Source: an uncultured Halomonas sp.
GTDB taxonomy: Bacteria; Pseudomonadota; Gammaproteobacteria; Pseudomonadales; Halomonadaceae
NCBI RefSeq assembly: GCF_947501415.1
Contig: NZ_CANMVL010000007.1
Coordinates: 186,001 to 250,000 of the forward strand
Direction: 5' to 3'
Length of the DNA stretch: 64,000 bases
Part shown: positions 1-9,769 of the stretch, piece by piece
Position numbering within the stretch: the first letter of the stretch is position 1
Layout of the letters: each line of letters starts with the position of its first letter
Translations under genes and position numbers: made by a program
Notes under the pieces: generated by a model
The model's database searches: none
Told to the model about the DNA's origin: nothing
The model's input: the letters and a program-made list of their open reading frames with translations, nothing else

Positions 1-169
1 GGATCTCGTTGCCGGCAAGCCGGCCACGGGCGCGCCACTTGCCCTTGCCGGCCGGGGCCAGAGGATCGGCTCCGATGGCCTCGCCCAGCCACGTATTCAG
101 CGCCTCAACAGGGGCCTTGGCCAGGTAGATCTCGATATCGGGATAACGGGGTTCGCTGTCAGCTGTCAT
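1..169 (-). CDS. Unidentified protein, 5' end only (runs off the window)
   Basis: Only the first 56 codons are present, starting MTADSEPRYPDIEIYLAK and reading off the left edge. The ATG lies 7 nt past the dapE stop, with a TGAGG-like ribosome binding site inside the dapE end, so it is probably the last gene of the dap operon. The visible part is soluble, has no signal peptide and contains a Trp near residue 28 (NTWLGEA). I do not recognise the family from this fragment and assign no function. Confidence 0.6.
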   Translation of the reverse strand, partial: MTADSEPRYPDIEIYLAKAPVEALNTWLGEAIGADPLAPAGKGKWRARGRLAGNEI

Positions 170-176
170 GCAAGCC

Positions 177-1349
177 TCAGGGTCGGGCACTGCCGTTGAT
201 GAACAGGTGCTTCATGATCGCTTCATAGATGCGGCTCAGCTCGTCCAGGTCGCTGGCCCGCACCCGCTCGTTGACCTGATGGATGGTGGCATTGAGGGGA
301 CCCAGCTCCACTACCTGGCTGCCCAGGGTAGCGATAAAGCGTCCATCCGAGGTGCCACCGCTGGTGGAGAGCTCGGGGGTCTGTCCGGTGATCTCCTCGA
401 CACCGCGTACGCTGGCCTCCACGAGTTCGCCCTCGGCGGTGAGGAAGGGCTCGCCGTTGAGAGTCCAGTCCAGTTCGTAGTCCAGGCCGTGGGCATCGAG
501 AATCGCCGCGGTGCGCGACTTGAGTTGCTCGTGGGTCACCTCGGTGGAGAAGCGGAAGTTGAACACGACCTCCACCTCGCCGGGGATGACGTTGGTGGCG
601 CCGGTACCCGAGCGAAAGTTGGAGATCTGGAAGCTGGTCGCGGGGAAGAAGTCGTTGCCGTCGTCCCAGTGCTCCCGGGTCAGCGCGTCCAGCGCGGGCA
701 TGGCCTGATGGATGGGATTGCGTGCCAGGTGAGGGTAGGCCACATGGCCTTGTACTCCCTTGATATGCAGCACGCCACCGAGTGAGCCACGGCGACCGTT
801 CTTGACCACGTCCCCCAGTCGAGCGGTGGAGGAGGGCTCGCCGACGATACAGTAGTCGAGCCGCTCATGGCGTTCACGCAGATGCTCCACCACGGCGCGC
901 GTCCCGTCCTTGGCCGGGCCCTCCTCATCGGAGGTGATCAAAAACCCCAGTCGGCCGTGGTGATCGGGGTGGTCGGCGATAAAGCGCTCCACCGCGGTGA
1001 TCATGGCCGCCAGGCTGCCCTTCATGTCGGCGGCACCTCGGCCTCGCAGCATGCCGTCGTCATCGATGCACGGCGTGAAGGGGGGGGTGTCCCAGTGGGT
1101 GTGAGGGCCACTGGGCACCACATCGGTGTGGCCGGCGAAGGCCAGCAATGGACCGTGGTGACCACGGGTGGCCCAGAAGTTCTCGACATCGCCGTAGGGC
1201 AGGCGTTCGATATGGAAACCGAGCGCCGCGAGGCGCTCGATCATCAGTTCCTGACACCCCAGGTCGTCCGGCGTCACCGATGGGCGTGCCAACAGGTCGA
1301 AGGCGAGCCGCAGGGTGGGCGAGAGGCCAGCAGGATCAGTTATGGGCAT
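177..1349 (-). CDS. dapE: Succinyl-diaminopimelate desuccinylase
   Basis: Removes succinate from N-succinyl-LL-diaminopimelate, giving LL-diaminopimelate for lysine and peptidoglycan. It is a cytoplasmic M20-family di-zinc hydrolase. Visible motifs are GHTDVVPSG (His74, Asp76), GRGAADMKG (Asp108) and SDEEGPA (Glu142-Glu143), the usual metal and catalytic positions. The length of 390 residues is typical. The ATG lies inside the dapD 3' end (14 nt overlap), so translation is probably coupled. It sits with dapC and dapD, the two preceding steps of the succinylase pathway. Confidence 0.96.
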   Translation of the reverse strand: MPITDPAGLSPTLRLAFDLLARPSVTPDDLGCQELMIERLAALGFHIERLPYGDVENFWATRGHHGPLLAFAGHTDVVPSGPHTHWDTPPFTPCIDDDGMLRGRGAADMKGSLAAMITAVERFIADHPDHHGRLGFLITSDEEGPAKDGTRAVVEHLRERHERLDYCIVGEPSSTARLGDVVKNGRRGSLGGVLHIKGVQGHVAYPHLARNPIHQAMPALDALTREHWDDGNDFFPATSFQISNFRSGTGATNVIPGEVEVVFNFRFSTEVTHEQLKSRTAAILDAHGLDYELDWTLNGEPFLTAEGELVEASVRGVEEITGQTPELSTSGGTSDGRFIATLGSQVVELGPLNATIHQVNERVRASDLDELSRIYEAIMKHLFINGSARP

Positions 1350-2361
1350 GCAGTGCCTCGTTGAGCGCGATGGCGCTCTTGTTGGTCAGGCACTCGATGC
1401 GGCCGTTCTGGGAGTTGCGGCGCAGCAGCAGGTCGTCCTGGTTGGCCAGCTCGCGGGCGGCCACGGTACCGGCCTCCTGGCCCTGGTCGTCGAGCAGGGT
1501 GACCTTGGCACCGGCGGTAAGGTAGAGGCCCGCCTCCACGGTGCAGCGGTCCCCCAGCGGGATGCCGATGCCGGCATTGGCACCGATCAGGCAGCCTTCG
1601 CCGACCTTGATCACGATATTGCCGCCTCCCGAGAGCGTGCCCATGGTGGAGCAGCCGCCGCCGAGGTCGGAGCCCTTGCCGACCATTACCCCGGCCGAGA
1701 TTCGACCCTCGATCATGCCCGGTCCTTCGGTGCCCGCGTTGAAGTTGACGAAGCCCTCGTGCATCACGGTGGTGCCCTCGCCGAGGTAGGCACCCAGGCG
1801 AACCCGGGCGGTGTCGCCGATACGCACGCCGCCGGGAACCACGTAGTCGGTCATCTTGGGGAACTTGTCGACACAGTCCACGGAGAGGGCTCGGCCCTCC
1901 AGGCGCGCCTTGAGACGGCGGGCGGGCAGCTCCTGGACGTCGATGGCGCCCTCGTTGGTCCAGGCGATATTGCGCAGCAGGCCGAACATGCCGGTAAGGT
2001 CGAGGCCGTGGGGCTTGACCAGGCGGTGAGACAGCAGGTGCAGCTTGAGGTAGACCTCGGGGACGCTCTGCGGGGGCAGGTCCTCGGCGATAAACATTGC
2101 CACCAGCGGGCGAGTGGCCGCGGCGAGGGTCTCGGCCAGCTGTGCCTGCTCGGCGTGGCCGGCGGCCTTGAGGGCGCCGGCCAGCTCGCCACACTGCTCG
2201 GGCAGGAAGCTGACCGCAGCGTTACCCTCCGGGACGTCCAACACCTGCTTGACCGCCGCGATCAGGTCGGCATTGGGCTCGAGGAGGGGGGTGGGGTAGT
2301 AGATCTCCAGCCAGTCGCCCTGGGTGTTCTGGGTGCCGGTTCCGAGTGCAAAGCTCAGCAT
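1336..2361 (-). CDS. dapD: Tetrahydrodipicolinate N-succinyltransferase
   Basis: Transfers succinyl from succinyl-CoA to tetrahydrodipicolinate, committing the precursor to the succinylase branch of lysine synthesis. The 341 residues match the longer Pseudomonas-type DapD, not the 274-residue E. coli type. The C-terminal half shows the glycine-rich left-handed beta-helix ([46 protein letters not shown]). It starts 45 nt after the ArsC-like gene and overlaps dapE at its end. Confidence 0.95.
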   Translation of the reverse strand: MLSFALGTGTQNTQGDWLEIYYPTPLLEPNADLIAAVKQVLDVPEGNAAVSFLPEQCGELAGALKAAGHAEQAQLAETLAAATRPLVAMFIAEDLPPQSVPEVYLKLHLLSHRLVKPHGLDLTGMFGLLRNIAWTNEGAIDVQELPARRLKARLEGRALSVDCVDKFPKMTDYVVPGGVRIGDTARVRLGAYLGEGTTVMHEGFVNFNAGTEGPGMIEGRISAGVMVGKGSDLGGGCSTMGTLSGGGNIVIKVGEGCLIGANAGIGIPLGDRCTVEAGLYLTAGAKVTLLDDQGQEAGTVAARELANQDDLLLRRNSQNGRIECLTNKSAIALNEALHAHN

Positions 2362-2406
2362 ATCGAGAGTCCTTGTAGAGTCGAATCGTGTGTTCAGAGG
2401 GGGCGC

Positions 2407-2751
2407 TTAGCCCTGAAGGTCGTCGTAGTCGCCGTCGCGATAGCCCACGCGGATGTCATCGCCGGTATCCAGCAGGGGGCGCTTGAGCAGGGTGGGGTGG
2501 GCGAGCAGCAGCTCGCGGGCGCTGTTGGCATCCACCTCCCGCTTCTCCTCGTCGGACAGGTTGCGCCAGGTGGTGCTGCGCTTGTTGAGCGCCGTCAGCA
2601 CCGGCACCTTGTCGAGGATATGTTCGAGCAGTGGCGCGGAGAGGCCATCCTCGCGCAGGTCGTGGAACTGGTAGGGAACGCCGGAATTGTCCATCGCCTT
2701 GCGCGCACGGCGACAGGTGTCGCAGTTCTTGATGCCGTACAGGGTAAACAT
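2407..2751 (-). CDS. ArsC/Spx-family (YffB-like) thioredoxin-fold protein
   Basis: A small thioredoxin-fold protein of the ArsC/Spx superfamily, beginning MFTLYGIKNCDTCRRA with a CxxC pair at Cys10 and Cys13. YffB-like members sit in dap clusters of many gammaproteobacteria; their biochemical role is not settled. I start at the ATG at 2751 because GGAGG lies 5 nt upstream; a GTG one codon earlier is possible. The ATG shares its A with the dapC TGA stop, so the genes are translationally coupled. True arsenate reductase activity should not be assumed. Confidence 0.85.
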   Translation of the reverse strand: MFTLYGIKNCDTCRRARKAMDNSGVPYQFHDLREDGLSAPLLEHILDKVPVLTALNKRSTTWRNLSDEEKREVDANSARELLLAHPTLLKRPLLDTGDDIRVGYRDGDYDDLQG

Positions 2752-3962
2752 CACAGCCTCCTCTCGATGAAGTCGCGGATGCGGCGCGCCGCCTCGGCGG
2801 TGGCCTGGGGCTCGGCGACCAGCGCCAGCCGCAGGCGGCCGCTGCCGGGGTTGATGCCAGCGTTGGGGCCGTCGGGTGCGGGGCGGCCCATATAGCTGCC
2901 GGGAAGTACGCTCACGTTGGCATGGCGCAGCAGCTCCCGGGTAAAGCCCTCGTCGTCACCGCCGGGTACCGCCGGCCACAGGTAGAAGCTTGCCTCCGGG
3001 GTGGGGAACGCCATCACCGGGGCGAGAATGCGGGTCACGGCGTCGAACTTCTCGCGGTAGGCGTCGCGATTGGCGCGCACATGGCTCTCGTCGCGCCAGG
3101 CGGCGATCGAGGCGTGCTGCACCGGTAGCGCCATGGCGCAACCGTGGTAGGTGCGATAGCGCCTGAAGGGGGCGATCAGCCCGGCGTCGCCGGCCACGAA
3201 ACCCGAGCGCAGCCCGGGCAGGTTGGAGCGTTTCGAGAGGGAGTGGAAGACCAGGCAGCGTCGATAGTCGTGACGCCCCAGGGCCGCGCAGGCCTCGAGC
3301 AGCCCGGGGGGTGGGGATGTCTCGTCCAGATAGAGTTCCGAGTAGCACTCGTCCGAGGCGATAAGGAAGTCGTGTTCGTCGGCGAGCTCGATCAGTCGCT
3401 GGAACTCGGCCAGTGGCGTGACCGCCCCCGTCGGATTGCCGGGCGAGCAGAGAAAGACGATCTGTACCTGGCGCCAGACGTCGGCGGGCACGGCCTCGAT
3501 GTCGGGACGAAAGCCGCTTTCGGTGTTGCAGTCGAGGTAGTAGGGCTCGCCACCGGCGAGCAGGGTGGCGCCCTCGTAGATCTGGTAGAAGGGGTTGGGC
3601 ATGGCCACCTTCGCCGGACGGGTGCGGTCCAGCGCCGCCTGAACGAAGGCAAACAGCGCCTCGCGGGTGCCGTTGACCGGCAACACCTGGGTGTCGGGAT
3701 CGAGGCCGTCAAGGCCGAAACGGTGCCTGGCCCAGTCGGCGATGGCCTGACGAAGCTCGGCACTGCCGGCGGTGGCCGGGTAGCGAGCGAAGTCGGCCTG
3801 ACTCGCCTGCAGCGCCTCGAGGGCGCCGGCATAGGGGGCGTGCTGGGGCTCGCCGATGGTCAGCGAAGTAGGCGCGAGCTCCGCGGGAGGCGTCACGCCG
3901 GCCCTGAGGGCGGCCAGCCGCTCGAAGGGGTAGGGCTTGAGGGCGTCGAGATCAGGGTTCAT
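2751..3962 (-). CDS. dapC: Succinyldiaminopimelate transaminase
   Basis: PLP-dependent class I/II aminotransferase making N-succinyl-LL-diaminopimelate from the keto precursor with glutamate as donor. Motifs include NGTREALF, SPGNPTGAV, SDECYSELY and the PLP-lysine segment SLSKRSNLPGLRSG. The length of 403 residues is normal. It is the first gene of the dapC - arsC-like - dapD - dapE operon and is read from the promoter at 4043-4071, about 80 nt upstream. Context separates it from general aspartate aminotransferases. Confidence 0.92.
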   Translation of the reverse strand: MNPDLDALKPYPFERLAALRAGVTPPAELAPTSLTIGEPQHAPYAGALEALQASQADFARYPATAGSAELRQAIADWARHRFGLDGLDPDTQVLPVNGTREALFAFVQAALDRTRPAKVAMPNPFYQIYEGATLLAGGEPYYLDCNTESGFRPDIEAVPADVWRQVQIVFLCSPGNPTGAVTPLAEFQRLIELADEHDFLIASDECYSELYLDETSPPPGLLEACAALGRHDYRRCLVFHSLSKRSNLPGLRSGFVAGDAGLIAPFRRYRTYHGCAMALPVQHASIAAWRDESHVRANRDAYREKFDAVTRILAPVMAFPTPEASFYLWPAVPGGDDEGFTRELLRHANVSVLPGSYMGRPAPDGPNAGINPGSGRLRLALVAEPQATAEAARRIRDFIERRL

Positions 3963-4042
3963 GGGTGTCCAGGCGCGCCTCTTGGGCCGTGGCCGCAGGC
4001 GTCGTCGTTATGATGTGTCGCGGGGTGAACGCAGGAGGCTCG

Positions 4043-4071
4043 ATTATAGGGAAGGCCAGGGAAGGCCTCAA
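4043..4071 (-). promoter_or_regulatory. Sigma70-type promoter of the dapC operon
   Basis: On the minus strand, TTGAGG (4071-4066), a 17-nt spacer and a perfect TATAAT (4048-4043). It begins 6 nt beyond the glnD stop codon and points at dapC. The spacer contains GGCCTTCCC twice in tandem. Confidence 0.7.
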
Positions 4072-4077
4072 ACGCGG

Positions 4078-6759
4078 CTAGCCTGAGACATCCAGCACCT
4101 CCTCCAGGCGCTCGCGCAGGCGCGCCTGGCGCTCGGGGTCGGTGAGGGGGCGGCCGGTCTTGTCGGTGATGAAGAAGACGTCCTCCACCTTCTCGCCCAG
4201 GGTGGCGATCTTGGCCGCGGAGAGGGCGATGTCCTGCTCCATGAAGATGCGGCCGACTCGAGCCAGCAGGCCGGGGCGGTCCGGGGCGATCAACTCCAGC
4301 AGGGTGCGCTCGTTGGCCGGGTCCTGCTCGATGATTACTTGGGTGTGGACCTTGAAGTGCCTGAGCTGACGCGGGGTGTGACGGGTGACGATCTGCGGGT
4401 AGTCGTCGGGATCGTCGAGCTCCTCGACCAGATGGGCGCGAATCTCCTCCAGGCGCACCGGGTCGCGAATGGGGCGCCCCTGGTCGTCGAGCACGATAAA
4501 GGTGTTCAGCGTCCAGTCGTTGCTGGAGGTGGCGATGCGCGCATCGTGGATGGAGAGGCCGAGCTGGTCGAGGGCGGCGGCGGTGGCGGCGAAGAGGTCA
4601 TCCACCGAGCGGGTGTGGATAAACACCTTGGTGCCGCCCTCGACCATGCCGTCGGCCGGGGCGCTGAGCAGGATCAGCGGCAGCTGGCTCGCCCCGTGGG
4701 CGAGGATGCCCTGGGACTGCCAGGCGATCTCGCTGGGGGCGTACTGCAGGAAGTACTCCTCGCCCAGCGACTCCCACAGGCGCTGCACTCGGTCCATGTC
4801 GGCCCCCACCGCCGCAAGCAGCGAGAGGGCCTCGTCGCGGGTCTCGTTGACCCAGTCGTTGCGCTCCAGGGGGTTCTCCAGGCCGCGACGCAGGGCGCGC
4901 TTGGTCTCGGCATGAAGCTGGCGCAGCAGCGAGGCGCGCCAGCCGTTCCACAGGCTGGGGTTGGTGGCATTGATATCGGCAACGGTCAGCACGTACAGGT
5001 AGTCGAGGCGAGTCTCGTCGCCAACCAGGCGGGCGAAGTCGGCGATCACGTCCGGGTCGGTGATATCGCGCTTCTGGGCCACCATCGACATGGTCAGATG
5101 CTGCTCCACCAGCCAGCTTACCAGGCGGGTATCCCGCGGGGAGAGGCCATGGCGCTCGGCGAAGGCCTCCACGTCCCGGGCGCCGAGGATCGAGTGGTCG
5201 CCGCCGCGGCCCTTGCCGATATCGTGGTAGAGCCCGGCGATCCACAGCAGCTCCAGCTTGGGCAGCTGGTGGATGATATTGGCGGCCACCGGGAAGGTCT
5301 CGCGGGCCTCGGGCTTGCGGAAGCCGTGGATAAACTTCAGCAGGTGCAGGGTGTGGGCGTCCACGGTGTAGATATGGAACAGATCATGCTGCATCAGGCC
5401 GATGGCACGGCCGAACTCCGGCAGGTACTTGCCCAGCACGCCATAACGGTTCATGCGCCGTAGCTGACGCGCCACGTTGCCACCGGAGCGCAACAGCTCC
5501 ATGAACAGGCTCTGGTGGCGCACGTCATCGCGGTAGAGGTCATCGATCAGGTGGCGGTGATCACGGATCTGGCGAATGGTGTCGGCACGTACCCCTTCGA
5601 TGCCGGGGTGCTCGGCCATCAGCAGGAAGAGCTCGAGCAGGGCCGAGGGGCGGTCGCGGAAGACGGTTCGCGAGCGCGCCTGGATAAAGCCATCCTTGAC
5701 CTCGAAGCGCTCATTGAGTGGTTCGACCGGCAGTACCTCGCCGGCATGCAGGATCGCCTCGTCGAAATGCTGCAGCAGCATGTCGTTGAGGCCCGCCAGG
5801 GCCGTGATATGGCGGTAGTAGCGCTTCATGAACTGCTCGACGGCGAGACGCTCCGGCGTGTCACGAAAGCCGAACAGTTCGGCGATGGTACGCTGGTGGT
5901 CGAACAGCAGGCGGTCCTCGGCCCGGCCGGCAAGCATGTGCAGGGCGTAGCGCACTTGCCACAGGAAGGCCTGACCCTGGCTCAGGATACGCAGCTCGGC
6001 GTCGTTCATGAAGCCGGCGGCCACCAGGTCGCTGTAGCGTTCGCTGCCGAAATGTCGCTTGGCGACCCAGCCGATCATCTGGATATCGCGCAGCCCACCG
6101 GGCGCGCTCTTGATATTGGGCTCCAGGTGGTACTCGGAGTTGTTGTGGCGCTGGTGGCGGTTGATCTGCTCCTGCCACTTGGCCTCGAAGAAGTGCTTCG
6201 CCGGCCACACGCGATCGGCGGCCAGGCGTGCCTTCATCGACTCGCGCAGCCGTTCGGGGCCGGCGACGGTGCGGCTCTCGAGCAGGTTGGTGATGACCGT
6301 GAGGTCGGCCCTGGCCTCGCGTTCGCAGTCGGCCAGCGAGCGCACGCTGTGCCCGATCTCCAGGCCGATGTCCCACAGGAAGGTGATAAAGGCCGTCAGC
6401 GGCTCGCGATAGGGTGCGTCGTCGTCGTGCTGGAGCAGCAACAGGAGGTCGACATCGGAGTAGGGGTGCAGCTCGCCGCGGCCATAGCCGCCCACGGCGA
6501 GCAGGGCCACGCCGTCATCGGGCCAGGTGTGGTGTTCCCAGGCCACCGCCAGCAGCCGATCCAGGCACCAGGCGCGACCATGGACGAGGTCGCGAATATC
6601 GGCTCCGGCGCGAAACCGCTCGTCGAGGCGCGCCTGGATCTCGCGAAGAGCGGCCTTGAATGGCGCGATCAGCGAGTGGCTGGCGGAGAGCTCCGCCCGG
6701 AAACCGTCGACGTCGAACAGAGACTCGTCCGGCGTGAAGCGGTAGTGGTGGAGCAGCAT
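4078..6759 (-). CDS. glnD: [Protein-PII] uridylyltransferase / uridylyl-removing enzyme
   Basis: Bifunctional sensor that uridylylates PII when glutamine is low and deuridylylates it when glutamine is high, controlling glutamine synthetase and NtrBC. Order in its 893 residues: nucleotidyltransferase domain with GGYGRGELHPYSDVDLL (Asp102, Asp104), helical linker, HD domain with YHDIGKGRGGDHS (His512-Asp513), and two C-terminal ACT domains that sense glutamine (the last begins near LLELIAPDRPGLLARVG). It starts 4 nt after the map stop. The glnD-map-rpsB order is conserved in gammaproteobacteria. Confidence 0.97.
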   Translation of the reverse strand: MLLHHYRFTPDESLFDVDGFRAELSASHSLIAPFKAALREIQARLDERFRAGADIRDLVHGRAWCLDRLLAVAWEHHTWPDDGVALLAVGGYGRGELHPYSDVDLLLLLQHDDDAPYREPLTAFITFLWDIGLEIGHSVRSLADCEREARADLTVITNLLESRTVAGPERLRESMKARLAADRVWPAKHFFEAKWQEQINRHQRHNNSEYHLEPNIKSAPGGLRDIQMIGWVAKRHFGSERYSDLVAAGFMNDAELRILSQGQAFLWQVRYALHMLAGRAEDRLLFDHQRTIAELFGFRDTPERLAVEQFMKRYYRHITALAGLNDMLLQHFDEAILHAGEVLPVEPLNERFEVKDGFIQARSRTVFRDRPSALLELFLLMAEHPGIEGVRADTIRQIRDHRHLIDDLYRDDVRHQSLFMELLRSGGNVARQLRRMNRYGVLGKYLPEFGRAIGLMQHDLFHIYTVDAHTLHLLKFIHGFRKPEARETFPVAANIIHQLPKLELLWIAGLYHDIGKGRGGDHSILGARDVEAFAERHGLSPRDTRLVSWLVEQHLTMSMVAQKRDITDPDVIADFARLVGDETRLDYLYVLTVADINATNPSLWNGWRASLLRQLHAETKRALRRGLENPLERNDWVNETRDEALSLLAAVGADMDRVQRLWESLGEEYFLQYAPSEIAWQSQGILAHGASQLPLILLSAPADGMVEGGTKVFIHTRSVDDLFAATAAALDQLGLSIHDARIATSSNDWTLNTFIVLDDQGRPIRDPVRLEEIRAHLVEELDDPDDYPQIVTRHTPRQLRHFKVHTQVIIEQDPANERTLLELIAPDRPGLLARVGRIFMEQDIALSAAKIATLGEKVEDVFFITDKTGRPLTDPERQARLRERLEEVLDVSG

Positions 6760-6763
6760 TGGC

Positions 6764-7555
6764 TCAGGGCTCGAGGAAGGAGAGGTCTTCGTCGCTGCGC
6801 GCGGTGAGCACCTCGACGCCGGACTCGGTGACCAGCAGGGTGTGCTCCCACTGAGCGGAGAGGCTGCGGTCGCGGGTCACGGCGGTCCAGCCATCACGCA
6901 ACACCTTGGTGCGGTAGCCTCCCACGTTGATCATCGGCTCAACGGTCAGGCACATGCCGGCGGCGAGTTCGATATCTGCCTCGGGGGCATAGCCATCGTA
7001 GTGCAGCACCTGCGGGTCCTCGTGGAAGCTGGCGCCGATGCCGTGGCCGCAGAAGTCGCGCACCACGGAGTAGCCGTTGGCTTCGGCATGCTTCTGGATG
7101 GCGCGGGCAAGCTCCGAGAGGCGCACGCCGGGGCGCATCAGCGCCATGCTCTTGTAGAGACACTCCTGGGTGATGCGGCACAGGCGCTCGCCCTGGATAT
7201 TCTCGCCGACCACGTACATCACGCTGGAGTCGCCATGATAGCCATCGGCGGTCTTCACGGTGATATCCAGGTTCATGATGTCGCCGTTCTTGAGCTTCTT
7301 GGCGTCGTCGGGGATGCCGTGACACACCACGTGATTGATCGAGGTGCACACCGACTTGGGAAAGCCATGGTAATCGAGAGGGGCGGGGGTCGATCCCAGC
7401 TCCTCGACGATAAAGTCGTGACACAGGCGGTCGATCTCGCCGGTGGAGATGCCGGCCTTGATATGGGGGGTGATCATCTCGATCACACGGGCAGCCTGGC
7501 GGCCCGCCTCACGCATCTTCTCTATCTCGTCGGGCGTCTTGATGGGTACGTTCAT
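6764..7555 (-). CDS. map: Methionine aminopeptidase, type I
   Basis: Removes the initiator Met from nascent proteins. The 263-residue start at MNVPIKTPDEIEKMREAG matches the family N-terminus; the reading frame stays open 14 codons further up, but no better ribosome binding site is seen there. The pita-bread metal ligands are recognisable in DITVKTADGYHGDSS (two Asp), GHGIGASFHEDP (His) and the two glutamates at VEPMI and near the C-terminus. It is divergent from rpsB, the usual arrangement, and runs directly into glnD. Confidence 0.95.
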   Translation of the reverse strand: MNVPIKTPDEIEKMREAGRQAARVIEMITPHIKAGISTGEIDRLCHDFIVEELGSTPAPLDYHGFPKSVCTSINHVVCHGIPDDAKKLKNGDIMNLDITVKTADGYHGDSSVMYVVGENIQGERLCRITQECLYKSMALMRPGVRLSELARAIQKHAEANGYSVVRDFCGHGIGASFHEDPQVLHYDGYAPEADIELAAGMCLTVEPMINVGGYRTKVLRDGWTAVTRDRSLSAQWEHTLLVTESGVEVLTARSDEDLSFLEP

Positions 7556-7875
7556 GGGGTCTCGGATTTGGGGGTGGAGGGCGTCCGCGATAGCCATTCA
7601 CGCGCGCGGACTGCTTCATCTCGGGCTTATTCCATGGTATAAAGCTGCGCGCCTTCCTGCAATCGTCGAGCCTTCGTGGCAGCGTGTCTTGTGATCCTCG
7701 GATCGCCCAGCCGTGCCGGAAATCTTCGATAGCGAGGGTGCCAATCAACATAACGCCTTGAAAACACACATGCACCGGCACATGGTCCCGGGTGCCGCAG
7801 CGTCTCTTCTTGGAGGGGTAGCGGTCGGATCCATGGGGTGCATGGAGGCCTAACCCGATATTTCAGGAGTCATCC
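7556..7875. promoter_or_regulatory. Divergent map/rpsB intergenic region with probable rpsB leader
   Basis: 320 bp with no gene. A TATAAA at 7638-7643 with a weak TTCATC 17 nt upstream is the best rpsB promoter candidate and would give a leader of about 220 nt. The rpsB 5' leader is known to bind S2 for autoregulation in E. coli and relatives; I infer the same role here from position and length only. A CAGGAG ribosome binding site precedes rpsB. No convincing map promoter was found. Confidence 0.4.
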
Positions 7876-8625
7876 ATGGCACACGTCAATATGCGTGACC
7901 TGCTCAAGGCAGGTGCCCACTTCGGTCACCAGACCAAGTACTGGAACCCGAAGATGAGCAAGTTCATCTTCGGTGCACGCAACAAGATCCACATCATCAA
8001 CCTCGAGCACACCCTGCCGGCGCTCAACGAGGCCATCGATGTGGTCGAGAAGATGGCGGCGGCGAACAACAAGATCCTGTTCGTCGGCACCAAGCGCAGC
8101 GCGAGCAAGATCATCAAGGAAGAGGCCACTCGCGCCGGTCAGCCGTTCGTCAACCATCGCTGGCTTGGCGGCATGCTGACCAACTACAAGACCATTCGCG
8201 TCTCCATCAAGCGTCTGCGTGACCTCGAGGCCATGCACGAGGACGGCACCTTCGACAAGCTGACCAAGAAGGAAGTGCTGATGGCGACCCGCGAGCAGGA
8301 GAAGCTCGAGCGGTCCGTGGGTGGTATCAAGGAGATGGGTGGTCTGCCCGACGCCCTGTTCGTGATCGATGTCGACCATGAGCGCATCGCCATCAACGAG
8401 GCGAACAAGCTGGGCATCCCGGTCATCGGTGTGGTGGATACCAACTCCGACCCGGATGGCGTCGACTATGTGATCCCCGGCAACGATGACTCCATCCGCG
8501 CCATCCAGATCTACGTCAAGTCCATCGCCGATGCCTGCGCGCGTGCCAAGGAAGGTCGTCCCGACGAGTTCGTCGAGGTGACCGAAGAGGCCGCCGCTCA
8601 GGAAAGCGACAGCGCCGCCGAGTGA
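7876..8625 (+). CDS. rpsB: 30S ribosomal protein S2
   Basis: Structural protein of the 30S subunit. It starts [19 protein letters not shown] and contains the S2 signatures [20 protein letters not shown] and [20 protein letters not shown]. The 249 residues are normal, with an acidic alanine-rich tail ([13 protein letters not shown]). It is first in the rpsB-tsf-pyrH-frr cluster, followed by a hairpin that probably sets the ratio of S2 to EF-Ts. Confidence 0.98.
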   Translation: MAHVNMRDLLKAGAHFGHQTKYWNPKMSKFIFGARNKIHIINLEHTLPALNEAIDVVEKMAAANNKILFVGTKRSASKIIKEEATRAGQPFVNHRWLGGMLTNYKTIRVSIKRLRDLEAMHEDGTFDKLTKKEVLMATREQEKLERSVGGIKEMGGLPDALFVIDVDHERIAINEANKLGIPVIGVVDTNSDPDGVDYVIPGNDDSIRAIQIYVKSIADACARAKEGRPDEFVEVTEEAAAQESDSAAE

Positions 8626-8694
8626 TCGCGGCCCGTCTGATCGACGGCGGCCGTCGGCCAGTCATGCTGCTGACAGCGCTGTTGGTTGGACGAG

Positions 8695-8722
8695 AAGGGG
8701 GCCGCGGCCCCCTTTCTTCTCC
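8695..8722 (+). terminator. rpsB-tsf intercistronic terminator/attenuator
   Basis: A perfect 20-bp palindrome AAGGGGGCCGCGGCCCCCTT (8695-8714) followed by TCTTCTCC. A partial terminator between rpsB and tsf is known in E. coli, and its position and form here fit that role. Confidence 0.65.
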
Positions 8723-8787
8723 GAATTTTCGAAATCTCCGCCACGGGGGTTTCGGCCCACTACCCGAGATATTCAGAGGTGACACCC

Positions 8788-9657
8788 ATGGCAGCTATCA
8801 GCGCCTCACAGGTCAAGGAACTGCGCGAGCGTACCGGGCTCGGCATGATGGAGTGCAAGAAGGCCCTCACCGAGACCGGCGGTGATATCGAGCAGGCGAT
8901 CGAGAACCTGCGCAAGAACTCAGGCCTCAAGGCCGCCAAGAAGGCCGACCGCACCGCCGCCGAAGGCGTCGTGGTGACTCGCGTGGCCGAAGACGGCAGC
9001 TACGGGGTGATGATCGAGATCAACTCCGAGACCGACTTCGTCGCTCGTGATGACAACTTCACGGCCTTCGCCGCGAAGATCGCCGATGCCTTCTTCGCCG
9101 CCAAGAGCGAGGATGTGGCCGCCGTGATGGCAGGCGACCTGGAGACCGCTCGCGAGCAGCTGGTCCAGAAGATCGGTGAGAACATCGATGTGCGTCGCAG
9201 CGTGGTGGTCGAGGCCGGCGACGGCAACCTGGTCGGTGAATACGTCCACGGTGGCCGTATCGGCGTGCTGACCAAGCTCAAGGGCGGCAGCGCCGAGGCG
9301 GCCAAGGACGTTGCCATGCACGTCGCCGCCATCAACCCGGCCGTGGCACGCCCCGAGGACATGCCCCAGGAGCAGCTGGACGCCGAGAAGGCGATCATCC
9401 TGGCGCAGCCCGATATGGCCGGCAAGCCCGAGCAGATCGCCGAGAAGATGGTCCAGGGTCGCCTCAAGAAGTACCTGGCCGAGAACAGCCTGACCGAGCA
9501 GCCGTTCGTCAAGAACCCGGACCAGAGCGTGGCCGAGTTCGTCAAGGCCGCCGGCGGCGAGGTGATCGGCTTTACCCGCTTCGAGGTGGGTGAGGGCATC
9601 GAGAAGGAAGAGGTCGACTTCGCCAAGGAAGTGATGGAACAGGCCAAGCGCAGCTGA
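8788..9657 (+). CDS. tsf: Translation elongation factor Ts
   Basis: Guanine nucleotide exchange factor that recycles EF-Tu-GDP. The start at 8788 gives [20 protein letters not shown], matching the family N-terminus with its UBA-like segment; the upstream open frame is non-coding. The core motif [11 protein letters not shown] is present. The 289 residues are typical. A CAGAGGTG ribosome binding site precedes the ATG. Confidence 0.98.
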   Translation: MAAISASQVKELRERTGLGMMECKKALTETGGDIEQAIENLRKNSGLKAAKKADRTAAEGVVVTRVAEDGSYGVMIEINSETDFVARDDNFTAFAAKIADAFFAAKSEDVAAVMAGDLETAREQLVQKIGENIDVRRSVVVEAGDGNLVGEYVHGGRIGVLTKLKGGSAEAAKDVAMHVAAINPAVARPEDMPQEQLDAEKAIILAQPDMAGKPEQIAEKMVQGRLKKYLAENSLTEQPFVKNPDQSVAEFVKAAGGEVIGFTRFEVGEGIEKEEVDFAKEVMEQAKRS

Positions 9658-9681
9658 GGTCAGAAGTTCCGCTACAGTGAT

Positions 9682-9703
9682 GGCGTGCGCGCGAGCGCAC
9701 GCC
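9682..9703 (+). terminator. Stem-loop between tsf and pyrH
   Basis: A 9-bp perfect stem (9682-9690 with 9695-9703) closed by a GCGA tetraloop of GNRA type. Only a weak TTCG follows, so it may be an attenuator or an RNA-stability or processing element, not a full terminator. Confidence 0.45.
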
Positions 9704-9769
9704 TTCGCGTATCCGGCCGGTCGAACCGGCCACCCCGTCATGCCACCCCAGATGCCAGGAGATGTTGCC

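Noticed and set aside
1315..2895. 526-codon plus-strand frame across dapE, dapD and the ArsC-like gene
   Set aside because: It is antisense to three confident genes, has low complexity and no motif; an artefact of high GC.
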